From contig OZ316893.1 in assembly GCA_973895155.1 (NCBI GenBank), positions 2,108,001 to 2,172,000 on the forward strand: DNA of 64,000 nucleotides, in the 5' to 3' direction. The notes under the pieces are model-generated. The model was not told the origin of the DNA. It saw only the letters and a program-made list of their open reading frames with translations, and did no database searches. The stretch's first letter is position 1. Each line of letters begins with the position of its first letter. This DNA comes from Marsupella aquatica (taxonomy: Eukaryota; Marchantiophyta). Shown here one piece after another: positions 36,810-47,961 of this stretch. The position numbers were made by a program, and so were the translations under genes.

Positions 36810-37658
36810 TCACTCTCTCCCACCTTTGCTAAGCATACATCTCCGCTGAATCTTGGAGGGCCAGGCCTCAAAAATATCAAAGTCCCAAGCATTCTGTCGC
36901 TTCCCTCTAGCTGCTGATTCCAGAAGCCAATCAGGGGAAAGCACCCAAAGATTGTTGTTCATGATAAAATCACGCACTGTTGTCTTAAAGAATTTTCTGC
37001 ATATTTTCATGTATGACAGACCTACAACATGAGTGGAGGTTTCTGTTAGACTCTCCTCCACTGTCCCACCTAGCTCAACAACTATAGACTTGTACAGTCT
37101 GCACTTAGTCTCCCCAATTCCTTCTTCTGCAAATACCACACTGAACCCCTTCATAATGGTATTTCTCTCCTTGCCATGCTCATTCAATATAGCATCTGCA
37201 CGCATAGGATGGTGTCCTATGTTGACAACAGGTCCATATTGGACAGAAGCAAAGTTGGGTTTCTCTGCCGCTGCTTCATAGGCTTCCTTTTCAGCCAAAG
37301 CCTCTGCAGTGGCCTCCTCACTCTCCCACAACTCATATTGCTCAGTACTCTGTACACACCTATGTTTAACAGAATTGGTCAGCCAAGAGACTTCAACTAC
37401 TTTTAGACCTTGGTTGGTAATGGCAGAATCAATGAAGGACCATGACCACTTGTTCATCACATCCAGCCATGTCCCCGCAACAACATGTGTAGTCTGTGGA
37501 GTGATGTCCTTGACTTCAGTTCCATGGAACTCTGAGAATCGTTTTTGTACGATTGGCCAACTCACTTGGGTGAACCCATAGTGGCCAGGAATCAAAATGG
37601 CTTTGATTCCAGCCAACAGAGGCGGGTGGTCAACCTTTGTACGTTTCCTAGAGGCCAT
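36810..37658 (-). CDS. Tandem BRCT-domain protein carried inside the CACTA element
   Basis: A single-exon open frame of 282 codons, starting at the ATG at 37658 just after an in-frame TAG. The first BRCT-like repeat covers roughly residues 13-100 (LAGIKAILIPGHYG, TTHVVAG, LKVVEVSWLTNSVK, with the conserved Trp). A short Glu/Ala-rich linker follows. The second spans about 165-260 (FSVVFAEEG, ELGGTVEESL, THVVGLSYM, LWVLSPDWLLESA). BRCT repeats bind phosphoproteins in DNA damage signalling. It is intronless, unlike typical plant BRCT genes, and sits inside the transposon on the same strand as the transposase. It could be a captured host gene copy or element-specific cargo. The frame is intact. 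Confidence 0.7.
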   Translation of the reverse strand: MASRKRTKVDHPPLLAGIKAILIPGHYGFTQVSWPIVQKRFSEFHGTEVKDITPQTTHVVAGTWLDVMNKWSWSFIDSAITNQGLKVVEVSWLTNSVKHRCVQSTEQYELWESEEATAEALAEKEAYEAAAEKPNFASVQYGPVVNIGHHPMRADAILNEHGKERNTIMKGFSVVFAEEGIGETKCRLYKSIVVELGGTVEESLTETSTHVVGLSYMKICRKFFKTTVRDFIMNNNLWVLSPDWLLESAARGKRQNAWDFDIFEAWPSKIQRRCMLSKGGRE

Positions 37659-38303
37659 GTACACACGGGCCACCTAATCACTGCAGACCGGAAGATAATG
37701 CGTTCACCTGATAATCGGAGGGCCCTTAAAATGCTGCGTTTATAACTTGGTCCAGTCCAGTCGTCTGGTGAGTCTCTGCTCCGATTCCAAACGGGAGAAA
37801 TATTGGGACAAACGTACTAGACACCTGCAAGCATGCACCTCATAGTTTGAATATGTGCCTTCACAATATTGAAGGTGACAAGTGCAATTGTTTTGTGATG
37901 CCACATACAGATGTTGTAAATGGGCAGACATTCAATGAGAATACAAAATGTTGGTACACTTTAAGGGAATTCTCGCAAATTAAATAGCCTTGTAACTTAT
38001 ATGCTCATAATGAGAAGTCCTGATTTAATTTAAGCAGTGTCATGTAAGTCGTGATCAAAATGATTGCAGAGTTAAAAAAGTTCCTAGAAGGCTTAAGGGG
38101 AGTTTTTGAAGGCATGTACCCAGGAACAAGTAATGAACTTAGGGTACTTGTTGCCTAAGCATCCTCTCCTACAGAGGTCCTTCTTCTCAAAATTGGAATG
38201 TCTGCAATCTCCAAGGTATCCACATCAGGTGCACTATGCATGTACATTATTCAGGTTCAAAGCCAAGAAATGTGATCTCTCATGGGAGTGTGCAAAGTAG
38301 GAT

Positions 38304-38936
38304 CTATGGCATGGCGATGACAATAGAAGATCCATCGATCAACACCATGTGCAGAGTGATCATAGATGTGTCTGTCACAAGCATACCTTCTGCTTGACGC
38401 TCCTTCAAACAATGAAAGTGCCACATGGTGGGACACCTAACACAGTGGACTATGTCCACCCAGAAATCTTCATCGTGCTGACCACATGCCTTGCACTTAT
38501 GAAGTGGGCAAGCTGTGGCAAGATCGGGCAAACATGAAAAACAAAAGAACCTCACACAATATCTGCCAGGGCATTTCCTAACAAGTGGTGGAGCATCAAC
38601 AAAGCCCTCATAAGACCCCAACTTCCCACACTGTGCACACTTAGCCTGCTTCTCCAAACAATCAGTGCACATCCAGCCTCCCTGGTGTGCTGACGGGAGG
38701 CCCACCCCTGGACAGTTGTTTTCTGCAGCAAGGTCAGACTCCGGGTTGAGGTGGAAATGCCTCATGCAAGGGCCCTCACATATGGCTAAGCCACCACCAT
38801 CGTCACAAATGGCACAACAATGAGCTGCCTTTTGGAAAATCTGACTTGCGGAGAAGTTACTACCATCTGGCCCAACTACACCTGTGTTGCTCACCTCTGT
38901 CCCCCGCTTCTTGGCTCGGATTTTAGGGCGTGCCAT
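38304..38936 (-). CDS. EDM2-like PHD zinc-finger fragment carried inside the CACTA element
   Basis: A 210-codon open frame from the ATG at 38936. It contains CAICDDGGGLAICEG...CMRHFHLN, then GWMCTDCLEKQAKCAQCGKLGSY, CPGRYCVRFFCFSCL, CPLHKCKACGQ and VHCVRCPTMWHFHCL. This order of Cys/His clusters is that of the PHD array in plant EDM2 and related chromatin readers. The array stops just after the last cluster; a donor-like GAAG|GTATGC lies there, so either the gene continues into an unseen exon or this is a truncated capture. The N terminus is basic (KIRAKKRG), which may serve nuclear import. The PHD identity is firm; relation to EDM2 is by cluster order. Confidence 0.7.
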   Translation of the reverse strand: MARPKIRAKKRGTEVSNTGVVGPDGSNFSASQIFQKAAHCCAICDDGGGLAICEGPCMRHFHLNPESDLAAENNCPGVGLPSAHQGGWMCTDCLEKQAKCAQCGKLGSYEGFVDAPPLVRKCPGRYCVRFFCFSCLPDLATACPLHKCKACGQHDEDFWVDIVHCVRCPTMWHFHCLKERQAEGMLVTDTSMITLHMVLIDGSSIVIAMP

Positions 38937-39605
38937 GCCTACGCATGAGACAGATAGTACAATTTAGCAGAGTGCACAGACAATACAATTTAGTGTAGTG
39001 TACAAAAAGTACAGTGTAGCATATAGACTAGAGTGGCAATTGCTACTGCAATGAAATGTTCACACACATGTGCAGAGTAGACATACTTTTTGGTTTGTTG
39101 AGCCCACACTAAAAACTGATCCCCTCGTACAATAGCTCCACCTACACCTCAATTTTGTGGCTATGATTCACCAAAGGAGATCTGCAACAAGATTTAATGC
39201 ATTTGAATCACATATAACAGTCGTGACATGTAAAACAGGCATTTTTTGAACAGGATTGGTATCAAGCACTGTGATCAGGGTTGTAATTTATACATCCTAA
39301 ATAGGCTATGATAGTGAATGAGACAAATAAGTTAGGCAGAAATCACTTTTTCCAGGTTATCACATGGCCCATTAATTCCAGTCTTTGAAAGGAGACTTTT
39401 AAGTGAGCTTGCTAGCCTCTTAAATTAGGATATTGTACTTAGTGCAACCATAATAGGATAAGTTATGTACTGTTGACCCTAAACCCTGGACCCAAAATTG
39501 GTCATAATTCAAAATCTTAAGTAAATATCCTCTCTGTTCAAGTCAAAGTGTTAAGTTATAGGTCAATGGTCTCTGGTTTGTGCATGCGGTGTGACAAGTG
39601 GTCCT

Positions 39606-40055
39606 CTAGAGCGTGTGATCCAAACATGTGTAGACACCAAAGTGACCGGTGGTGGGGTCTGGGAGGGCAGGACAAGTGACATCGCCAAGCACACTGCAGG
39701 ATGGCGAGTGGTTCCAGATGATACATTGTGCTCTGTGAAAAAACCGACATCCAAGAGAACGGTCATCCAACTCTAGGCCAGAAGCCCTACAGGCAGGACA
39801 GTCATATTGGCAACTGTGCACACACCCTTGGGCCCTAATTTGTGGCGGGTCATGTACTAGAGACATAAATACCAAGGATGTTGGGAAGGGTGGAGAAGCA
39901 GGTACAGGCCGGCTGTAGTTGTTCCTGGCAACAACTGGGTACTCAAAGTACCATGCAGACTGGGTTGGAAGGATCCCAAGTCTGACATACTCAAGGCGCA
40001 ACATCTCTGCCTTGCGTGCAAGCCGCACATGTTCAGCGTTGCGGGTCCTCACCAT
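39606..40055 (-). CDS. Hypothetical Cys-containing ORF inside the CACTA element
   Basis: An open frame of 149 residues starting at ATG 40055. I do not recognise it. The N terminus is basic and helical (RNAEHVRLARKAEMLRLEYV), and the middle has a Cys/His group (CVHSCQYDCPAC) that could bind a metal. It lies upstream of the PHD unit on the same strand and may be an exon of the same transcript. Codon-level evidence for real coding is weak. Confidence 0.3.
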   Translation of the reverse strand: MVRTRNAEHVRLARKAEMLRLEYVRLGILPTQSAWYFEYPVVARNNYSRPVPASPPFPTSLVFMSLVHDPPQIRAQGCVHSCQYDCPACRASGLELDDRSLGCRFFHRAQCIIWNHSPSCSVLGDVTCPALPDPTTGHFGVYTCLDHTL

Positions 40056-40318
40056 AAGTGTTGCTTTTGTGGAGATGTCGTGTGTTCACGTCCTCTGATA
40101 AGCACCTTCGATCAGCAAGGTGAGCAGGAGCTGTACTTGCCTCACCAACAACAACCAACCTTAAATTATCAGTTCCCACTCACTGTGTCATTCCATTGGT
40201 TCCAGCTAGGGGTCACAGTGTAAACATAGCATGAAACACTCCTAACCAACTTGCTTACAAACTACAATATCCAGAAAGAGTGAAAGTCTCACCCTCCAGT
40301 GAGCAGCAGAGAGGTAGT

Positions 40319-40852
40319 TCAGTAGATGTGTTGATGTGCAGTTAAACCTCCACTATTGCTTACTTCTGGTGTATGCTGCTCAGAAGAAGACATATTAGTA
40401 GCAGCAAATTGCAAATAATGGCCATAAGCAAACCGTGAGAGTTTGCAGAATGCTACGACAAATCCATCACAGCAGTGCTCCACAGGAATGAAACCAAGCA
40501 AAATTTGGTGACCTCGGCCAATGACAAGGCCAATGTAGTGAACAATCCTTGACCGATCAGGATATGGATTGGAATTACAATTAGTCAGCTCTTCTTCTTT
40601 GTTTTCTAACTCTGGGGGAAATGAGCATGACCAGGGAATTCTCTGAGAAATAGAAGTGCACAGGGAAAATGAAATTGGCTCATTCAGCTGCGCAAGACCG
40701 GCCATTGCAGCATACTTGGACAGTTGTTCCGCAATACATAAAATACCCTGACTTACATGCAATCGATACAATCTGCTTCTGTTGGCTGTCCTACAGCTCA
40801 CGGCAGTGTCGTTGGGATAGGGTAAGTGAATATTGCCATAGCTAAAGCACAT
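40319..40852 (-). CDS. Hypothetical ORF inside the CACTA element
   Basis: An open frame of 177 residues from ATG 40852. I recognise no family. It is the most upstream sizeable frame of the minus-strand cargo block. It contains a Cys-rich hydrophobic stretch (HYIGLVIGRGHQILLGFIPVEHCC). It could be an exon, or chance. Confidence 0.25.
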   Translation of the reverse strand: MCFSYGNIHLPYPNDTAVSCRTANRSRLYRLHVSQGILCIAEQLSKYAAMAGLAQLNEPISFSLCTSISQRIPWSCSFPPELENKEEELTNCNSNPYPDRSRIVHYIGLVIGRGHQILLGFIPVEHCCDGFVVAFCKLSRFAYGHYLQFAATNMSSSEQHTPEVSNSGGLTAHQHIY

Positions 40853-43231
40853 TGAGCTTGCAGCAAGAAGTGAAGGAGGATGGCCAAAAGCAGAAAAGAC
40901 AGACAGGTTTTACAAGAAGAAACTAACAACCGCCAATCTGCTCAAATCCGCTGCATAGATCAAACCCTCCAAACTACACAGCCCTCCTTTGAAAACAATC
41001 CAATGTGCTTTGGCTGGTGGATGACAAGGACTGGGAGAAGAGGAAACGTCTACACAATCAATCCAAATGACGGGACACAGAGACCAGGCACAGAGAGGAT
41101 TTGTGCTTAGACAAAAACCACAAATTGTAGCATGGGCGCCATAGCATTGGGCGGCAATGGGAAGAATTACATCAAATGAGTGGACAGAGAATGAACAATC
41201 CGGTTATAGGCAAACAGCGACTGATGCCCTGATGCAATGAAACACGCATTGACATAGCGGAGGGACATAAAAACTACATAAGCCAACTTACTGACCTTTT
41301 AAAGCCCACAATTTCAAGGGGAGGGACAAAGATAGCAGTAACAGACGCAGAGACAAAGCTGTACTCTGTCAATTGAATAGGCAAGTGGGTGGGTGAAGAT
41401 CAACAACCAATGTAGCAGCGCAACCAGAGTAGCAACAAAGAAGCAGGTTGCCCTCAGTCTCCTATTTTTCAAGCAGCTTGTGCTCGTGGTCAATCTCCTA
41501 TTCTGCAAGCAGCTCACGCTCGTCCCTCTTGTTCTGCAAGCAGGTCATTCTTGTCGGCGATGGTGCAAGCTGTCCTCCTAAACTCTAACACTCAAAATGA
41601 AAAGACCAAGCACCTCCAATCTGTTTGATCCCTTCCGCAAGCAGCCGAGCGGCAGACGATAATGTAGGGATCAAGAACCAAGTGCCAGGCGGACATTGCA
41701 CAAAATGAGGACCGGGGGCAGAGACAAAATCTACCAAAATCTACCAAAATCTACTTCTTGGGGTCCAGCCCACGGATGGACATCATGCAAGGTGGTCAAA
41801 AATGGTAAGTGCAATTGTTGGAGAGCTGTACTCGCGATTACTAACGGTGCATCCACAAAACGCGTCATCAAGTTGTCAGTGCGGCCACAACAATTTTGAT
41901 AGTCTCAGGATCACAGGTCCACAAACAAGTTGCAAATGAAGACACACAACATCCAGGAGGGAAAGTCCGCAACACTAACCCTTTGTAAAGCCCCCGAGCT
42001 TACCTTCTAGCTGCCGACGCAAAGAGAAAACCTACTCGGACACTCAAGCAACCCTAAACTCAAAGTCTCACCTTAGCGCAACAACTCCTGGATTGGATTC
42101 AGCTAGCTCAGGCTGAATCCCACAAAAGGACAGAGGACAACATCGAAAAGCAATGTAGCCATGATGTCTTACCAGCAACGGGATCTTTAAACTTAAGGCG
42201 GTGCACTCGGCTTAAATGGCAGCAGGTAAAGGTATTTTCTTCAACAACTATAGTGGTAATGTTACCCGTGCTTTCGTTCTCTGCCGTGGTGCTGCAACAA
42301 CTCCCTCCGTAGCCCAAGCCTAAGGTGCAAATCACCAGCTCGCTGCTCTTGCTACTTGCTAGTGCCCTTCACTGAAACGCAAAACAACACAAAGACGTAA
42401 GATGACTGACCGGAAGACAATCCCGACAACCTCATATGACAGACTGCTTTTCTAGTGTGAAGAAATACATGATTACAAGCAACACCACGCCTCATCCAAG
42501 CAGGGATGTACATGAATACAACAACAAAAATTTGCATACAACGATGGCCCGGTCACTTGAGGCTTTCGAGCCCTCACAATGTCAGATGGTACTAGGATCT
42601 ACAAGGGATGCTAAATGGCTTCTCTCAAATCATGGAGTCTTGAATAACTCATATCCAGCGACAAACAAACTCAACAAATTCTGAATTCCTACCGAATCCA
42701 ATCAGAATCGGCAATTTCAGCAGCTTCGACTGCCAAGACAAATCATAATGAATTTCATTGTGTTGGGGTTTTCCATAACTCTTCAGCCATAGGGAGAATG
42801 TGCTGAACCTAATGTACCATTCAATCAGGCAAGCTGTATGCTATGGAGGTATGACATTGCTCAAAATAGGATGGACCAGAGGAGATGTAGCTACTACGCA
42901 GTCAACTGAGAACAGAGCGGAGCGGATCTGCTTGAGCTCTGCTACTTGTTGTTTGGTTTTTGGGCATGAGTGTAAGGAGTGGGTGCGCAAGCTAGGGCCT
43001 ATAGTAACCTTCAGCCTGTAGAGGCAATGAAAGTATTCAACAGACAACCCAACAAAACAATGTGGAACTAAAGTTGCTGGAAAAGGGATGAAAGAAGCAC
43101 ACTTTCAGCTGCATGGCCGGGACTAACCTTTGGTTGATGACACTGATAACCAATGGCAGCACTGTCAACTGCTTCCTCCTAACAAACAACCGGCTCCCGA
43201 TTTTGCAACTGCTCTTTAAGCTCCACGACCT

Positions 43232-43462
43232 CCTTCACAACTCCAATGTCCACCTTCCGCAGCAGCAATGATTGCCTCCCTGCTCAGCCTCCTTTCAATG
43301 CCTCCGCAAGCTTTAAGGACCCACTACAGTCCACCTTCCGCAGTGGTCGCCTTCCACAGCGCCTTCACAACTCCAATGTCCACCTTCCACAGCAACAAAC
43401 GATTGCCGCCCTGCTCACGCCTCCTTTGAATGCCTCCGCGACCTTAAGGACCCACTACAGTT
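43232..43462. repeat. 130-bp direct duplication inside the CACTA element
   Basis: ccttcacaactccaatgtcc starts both copies (43232 and 43362), and both run on through cctccttt-aatgcctccgc to aaggacccactacagt, with scattered differences. It lies in the cargo-side flank (41100-44160), where I see no supportable gene. Confidence 0.8.
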
Positions 43463-43604
43463 AAACTTCCGCAACAATCACCTCACCTTACAATAGACCT
43501 TGGCACCGCAACACCTTCCCAGATCACAGCTCCTCCCCTCAGCTAAACCCTCAGCGCCTCAGTCCCCAGATCATAGCTCCTCCCGAACTGCAACTCACTG
43601 AAAA

Positions 43605-43770
43605 CCTAAGCACTAAGGAGTGCCCTCGACATTGTTGCCGTTGCGCTGCACATTGCCCTGCCGCACGACATTTCTCATAAGGAATGGAATGACCTAAGCA
43701 CTTAGGACTACCCTGGACATTGCCATTGCGCTCCACATTGCCTTGTTGCACGTCGTTTCTTGGTAGAAAT
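43605..43770. repeat. 88-bp direct duplication inside the CACTA element
   Basis: cctaagcact(a/t)agga begins both copies (43605 and 43693), and each contains ACATTGcc...TTGCGCTscACATTGCC and cacg(a)c(g/a)tttct. The copies are diverged. Confidence 0.7.
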
Positions 43771-44259
43771 GGAGAAATCTAGACCTCCGACACAATCTAC
43801 AAATCCTTTTGCAAGCAACTGGCCCTCTCCTCAACAGCTCGCGATGGTAGCACAACCTTCTTGAAACAAATGGCAACACAAAGTCGCTCTGGGTGCAGCC
43901 ACAACACATCGGCAGTGCGGGTCAGGAGAATTGTGCAACAATGAGAGGCCCTTCTCTCAAAAATCCCCGAAGAATGAAGCCCTCACAACTAGCTCCGATC
44001 GAAGGTTGCAGCAGCCACAACCTTCTTAGCCCTACAGCCAAAACCTAAATCCAACGTAAAACCCCGAACCTTGGACCCCTCACGTTTTGCGTCCAAATGA
44101 CAATGGCCCAAACACTCCAAAGTCACTCCCAAAGACCAGTTTAGTGCCTCTTTACTAGATTAGAGGACTTAAGTCATTAAGGGGAGCCACTCAACCTTAC
44201 CGTTTGAGTGAGCCGTTGAGTGTCACCCAAAGTGAGACACCACTACATTGAAGTGTTAT

Positions 44260-44575
44260 TGCATGGCCATCTTGGGTATTTCAGCAAATTTTTCTTGGCT
44301 TGGAAAAGTTCAATAAAGCCGGATGTTGGTGAAGTAGAGCCGGCTGTGAATTGAAAATCATGCTAGCCCAAAAATCTTGGGTATGCGTGCACCCGGTTCT
44401 TGGCTTGGCAAACTTGAATAGAATGGGATGTTGGTGACCCCCACCCCCTTGAGACCTAACCGGCCCACCCTTGACATATAAACCCTACTAAACCCCCTTT
44501 AGTGGTGACCACCCACACCCTTCACATATAACCGGCCCACCCTTGACACGTAAACCCCCCCTAAACCCACTATGG
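44260..44575. repeat. Right subterminal direct repeats of the CACTA element
   Basis: A ~70-bp block with cttgggta ... ttcttggcttgg ... ggatgttggtga occurs at 44271 and 44376 (period 105). A second repeat, accggcccacccttgaca(t/c)(a/g)taaaccc, occurs at about 44459 and 44530. The motifs differ from the ACGACT array at the left end. Confidence 0.7.
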
Positions 44576-46254
44576 AGTATATGAGACATTAGGGCATTTA
44601 GACATGTAGTGAGTTTGTACGTGTTCAATATAGCGGACGTAAACCCCCCATATGCCCATTATCAAATTGAGGCCCACAACTAAACCCTACAACACTCATG
44701 TGCGAGAGTGTTCACCCTTTCACAAAGTAGGGTACGTGGAAACTTTTCATAGTCTTATCCTAAACCAAAAAGCACTCACAGTCTTTTGTAGTGTTCATGT
44801 GAACCGGTGCAATGGTTCCGAGTCATTTGAAGTTGTAAAAAAGGACTTAGTGGCCTTAGTCCTATAAGGTTTGGTCTAAATTGCCCCGGTTTCTACTAGT
44901 GATTGCTCTGTCTCACAAACTAACTAAGAGCATTGTTAGAAGCACTTTCAATGCATTCGCAATTTTGTAAGTGTTAGGATTTACTTTTAGGTCTGGAGTT
45001 ACGAATGTACCGCAGTTAGGACTAACCTTAATAACATATTAGGTTAGGTTAGTCATGTTGTGCACACACTATACCCAAGCGGTGTTTTCTTGGATAGTAG
45101 GAACATGGGCTCATTGTTACAAAGCCAGTTGAGAGATAGGGGGAGTTTGTGTTGTGAATGCTTGGTATGGCCGGTCGGCCTAGAGTGCAGAAAGCTCTTG
45201 TGTGTTCCCGTGGACATAGTCTCATGTGGAGGTGAACCACATATCTCTCTGTGTCAACTTTTGTGCATTGGATGGTTCATGGGCTTGTCATTTGTGATTA
45301 TCGTCTATGCTCAACAATAAGGGCTTTATCCCTGGTTGAGGCTTGTAGAAGATTGCAACCTAGTTAATTGATCCTATCATGTCATCTTCAGTAGTGAGCA
45401 GGCCACCCACCAAGCGCTCCTCTAGTTATAGTTGGTGCAGGATCGGGAAGCCCTATAGCCTCAACAATCGCATTATAGGCCTTAGCGCCATTGATATAGT
45501 AGCATTTCACCCATGTCAATGACTACATGGAATTTATGTTATTGAGACTTGAAGCTACTGGTTGGAGAAGACTAATAAAGGTTGTATTCCATCGGCGTCA
45601 AGCAAGTCGATGGGTTTTGCCTGTTCCCTCCAAAAGCTTTGGTAGCTCGTGGCCATTGTCAGGGTAACCCTTGACTTTGACTCAGGAGTCAATGGGCCGC
45701 ATGGCCTTCCACTCTACTTTCCTTGCCCTCAGCAAGCTAATCGCGAACAGCCTGTTGCTAGTCACTGCACCCCTTGTGAATTGAATGCTATGTGTGCATT
45801 CAACTGGTCTTACTCCACTTGAAGCTTGTAGCGGTAGCACCAGATTCGTGCAAAATATTACATGTAGCCAGACAGTGGATCGTCTGCTGAAAAGTAGGGG
45901 GCACAACATGACTTCCTGGGATGAAGGTCTCATCTCTACCACAACTTCCACAACTGAGTCCAAGCCAGCTTTCGAGGACACAGAACTCCTCCCGCTTCCC
46001 ACATTCATGACTCGTATCAAATCCACCGACAGCACTGCTAGCATCTAGTGGTGTATATAGAGCACAAATGTTTCAAATAAAGGAAAGACGAGTGTGGATG
46101 AACTCATCCAAGTGAACCAATTTGTTAAAAGTAGTGAATACACTTCCAATCTTGAAAGCTCCCAATAAATTGTGGATGTGTTGCCCTGGAATGCACCACT
46201 TACAACATCTTTTAGGCACAAATTCAATCCCCGTGTGTTGCAAAGGACTGTGTA

Positions 46255-46600
46255 GACATGTCGCTAAGTAAAAAATGTCATTGTGCAAAACATGTTGTGA
46301 TGTTGTTGCATAAACATGTCATTGCATAAAAGATATCATTAAGTAATAAATGTTGTTGCACAAAAGTTGTCATCCAGTAAAATATATTGGTGCTCAAAAG
46401 ATGTTGTTAAGTAAATGAAATTGTTGCTCAAAACATGTAGTCTACTAAAAGATATTGTTCGGCAAAAGATGTCAGTGCATAAGAGATGACAATGTGCTAA
46501 AGATATGGTTGAGAAAAGTATTATGGTGCAAAAGATATAGTTGAGTAAAATATTTCTTTTGTTAACAAGATCTCGTTCATAAAACATGTTGTCAAGTCAA
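46255..46600. repeat. Degenerate tandem repeat of ~20-bp A/T/G-rich units
   Basis: Variants of aaaagatgttgttaagtaa and ttgttgcataaaa recur about fifteen times with drift. No coding frame of interest. In the surrounding 44902-47700 I see only spacer sequence. Confidence 0.65.
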
Positions 46601-47708
46601 AAAAGTCATGGCACAAACGAGAGGCAATGAGACTACCAAAGGATGGCAGAGTGAGAATGGTTTTTTTTTGCTTTGTCTTTATCATTTTCTTTGTTTTCCT
46701 TTTAAGCCCTAACACCCCTCTACTCGCCCACTTCTTTTTCACTAATTTTTTGTCTCCTCTCTTTCTCTCATTGATTATGTTGTGCACTACATTATAGACT
46801 ATGTAATATCTTCACTTAAACTCCTGTCATTATTCCATAGGACTATCGTACAATACAGTATAGAGTATGTAGCATTTCCTATGCATAGATGGTATTGCAT
46901 GGATGGGCACTTCCTATGTATGGATGATACAGGGGAGGGCTTGATACTCGTGCCCTAGGGGCTCCATTTCTCTTCTTGATTTGAAAACCATGCATTAACT
47001 CTTTCATTCCCATTCCCACTAAATATAATTCTCGTTTTGGTTTGTTCCTTTCATTTTTCCCCATTTTGTATTTGTCACCCAAAATACCCCACCAAATTAG
47101 AGAGATGACCACAGAATTAAAAAGGCATCTTAACCTTGTATAATATTTTTTGATTATGTATGTCCAGGGCCTAATTTGTAATTGTACAGAACTTGAAGAT
47201 GGAGAACCCTCAAGTGCCTTTTCTTGTATAGGGGATGCCTAATGTAGGTTCAAACGGTAGATGACTTTGATGGGGGTGCCTAGCTAGTGTTGGGTTCACA
47301 CCCTGGATGGTTTGGATGTGCTTAGAACCACGGTGTTGACAAGGGTTAGAGCACTCTTTTCAGTGCACACCAAACAACCTCCCGTCTTGCCTTTCACACT
47401 CACTAACAACTGCCAGATGTGAGTGTGGTAACTGCACTTGCCAGAGCACTCGGTCAATCAGATGTGGGAGGGCTGATTGCATTTGTCAATTGATCTTGGT
47501 GGGATGTGCAGAGGGCTGTGTCTCTCTAGCTTGTGGAGTACAAGACTTGCAGCCTCACAAGCAAACAATGCAGGGCCCACAACATTGGGGTGATTGTGGA
47601 GACTGGGGCAGAGTGGGATTTCACCAACTGGGCTCAACATCTAATCCAGCCTCAATAGTGGGACCATTGGAAGTGCTCTTACCCTTCTCTCATGTTGGGC
47701 ACCCACCT

Positions 47709-47961
47709 TCGGGGGGGGTCACTTCCATGGAAGTGACATATCACGTGCGACGAAGTATAGGGCCATTTAAATGGTTTTGGTGGAAGACTTATTAAGTCTT
47801 CAATGGAACATAGGGTTGTTTAATTACAAAATACATATGTGTCATCACATGATTGGTGTCGTACAACTTTATAGAAAGTGACTTAAGGGGGTCATAAATG
47901 ACCCAAACCGTCGCATGTGATGTATGACCCTTCATATAGTGACCCTCCCCCCCCCCCCCGA
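47709..47961. mobile_element. 253-bp MITE with ~40-bp terminal inverted repeats and a 10-bp target duplication
   Basis: The element begins TCGGGGGGGGTCACTTCCAT and ends with the complement-type AGTGACCCTC plus a C-run and GA. The inverted repeats reach inward to CACGTGCGACG / CGTCGCATGTG, about 40 bp with indels. Both sides carry the identical decamer GCACCCACCT (47699-47708 and 47962-47971). A 9-11 bp target duplication points to the Mutator-like superfamily. No open frame. The gene-free flanks 47972-50280 show nothing else I can name. Confidence 0.85.

Larger units (their letters stand above)
27900..44901 (-). mobile_element. Complete 17.0-kb CACTA (En/Spm-type) DNA transposon
   Basis: Left terminus CACTAGTAGAAACCGGGG at 27900; its exact complement ends at 44901. 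The inverted repeats extend to about 29 bp (to TTTAGACC) with one small indel. Both sides are flanked by the same 3-bp target duplication ATT (27897-27899 and 44902-44904), the size made by CACTA transposases. The left subterminal region carries seven ACGACT/AGTCGT motifs in 27935-28170, two of them back to back, the typical layout for a TNPA-like binding array. The right subterminal region has its own direct repeats. The element holds, on the minus strand, a TNP2 transposase gene, a Transposase_24-type gene and a block of host-like coding units. Long for a CACTA, but within the known range. Confidence 0.93.

Noticed and set aside
37740-38300. Search for a downstream exon linking the PHD unit to the BRCT unit
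   Set aside because: A donor exists after the PHD cluster, but no acceptor gives a matching phase into the BRCT frame, which has its own in-frame stop directly upstream.
45682-46048. Overlapping ORFs on both strands, considered as a retroelement fragment
   Set aside because: No protease, integrase, reverse transcriptase or gag motif can be seen, and no LTRs.
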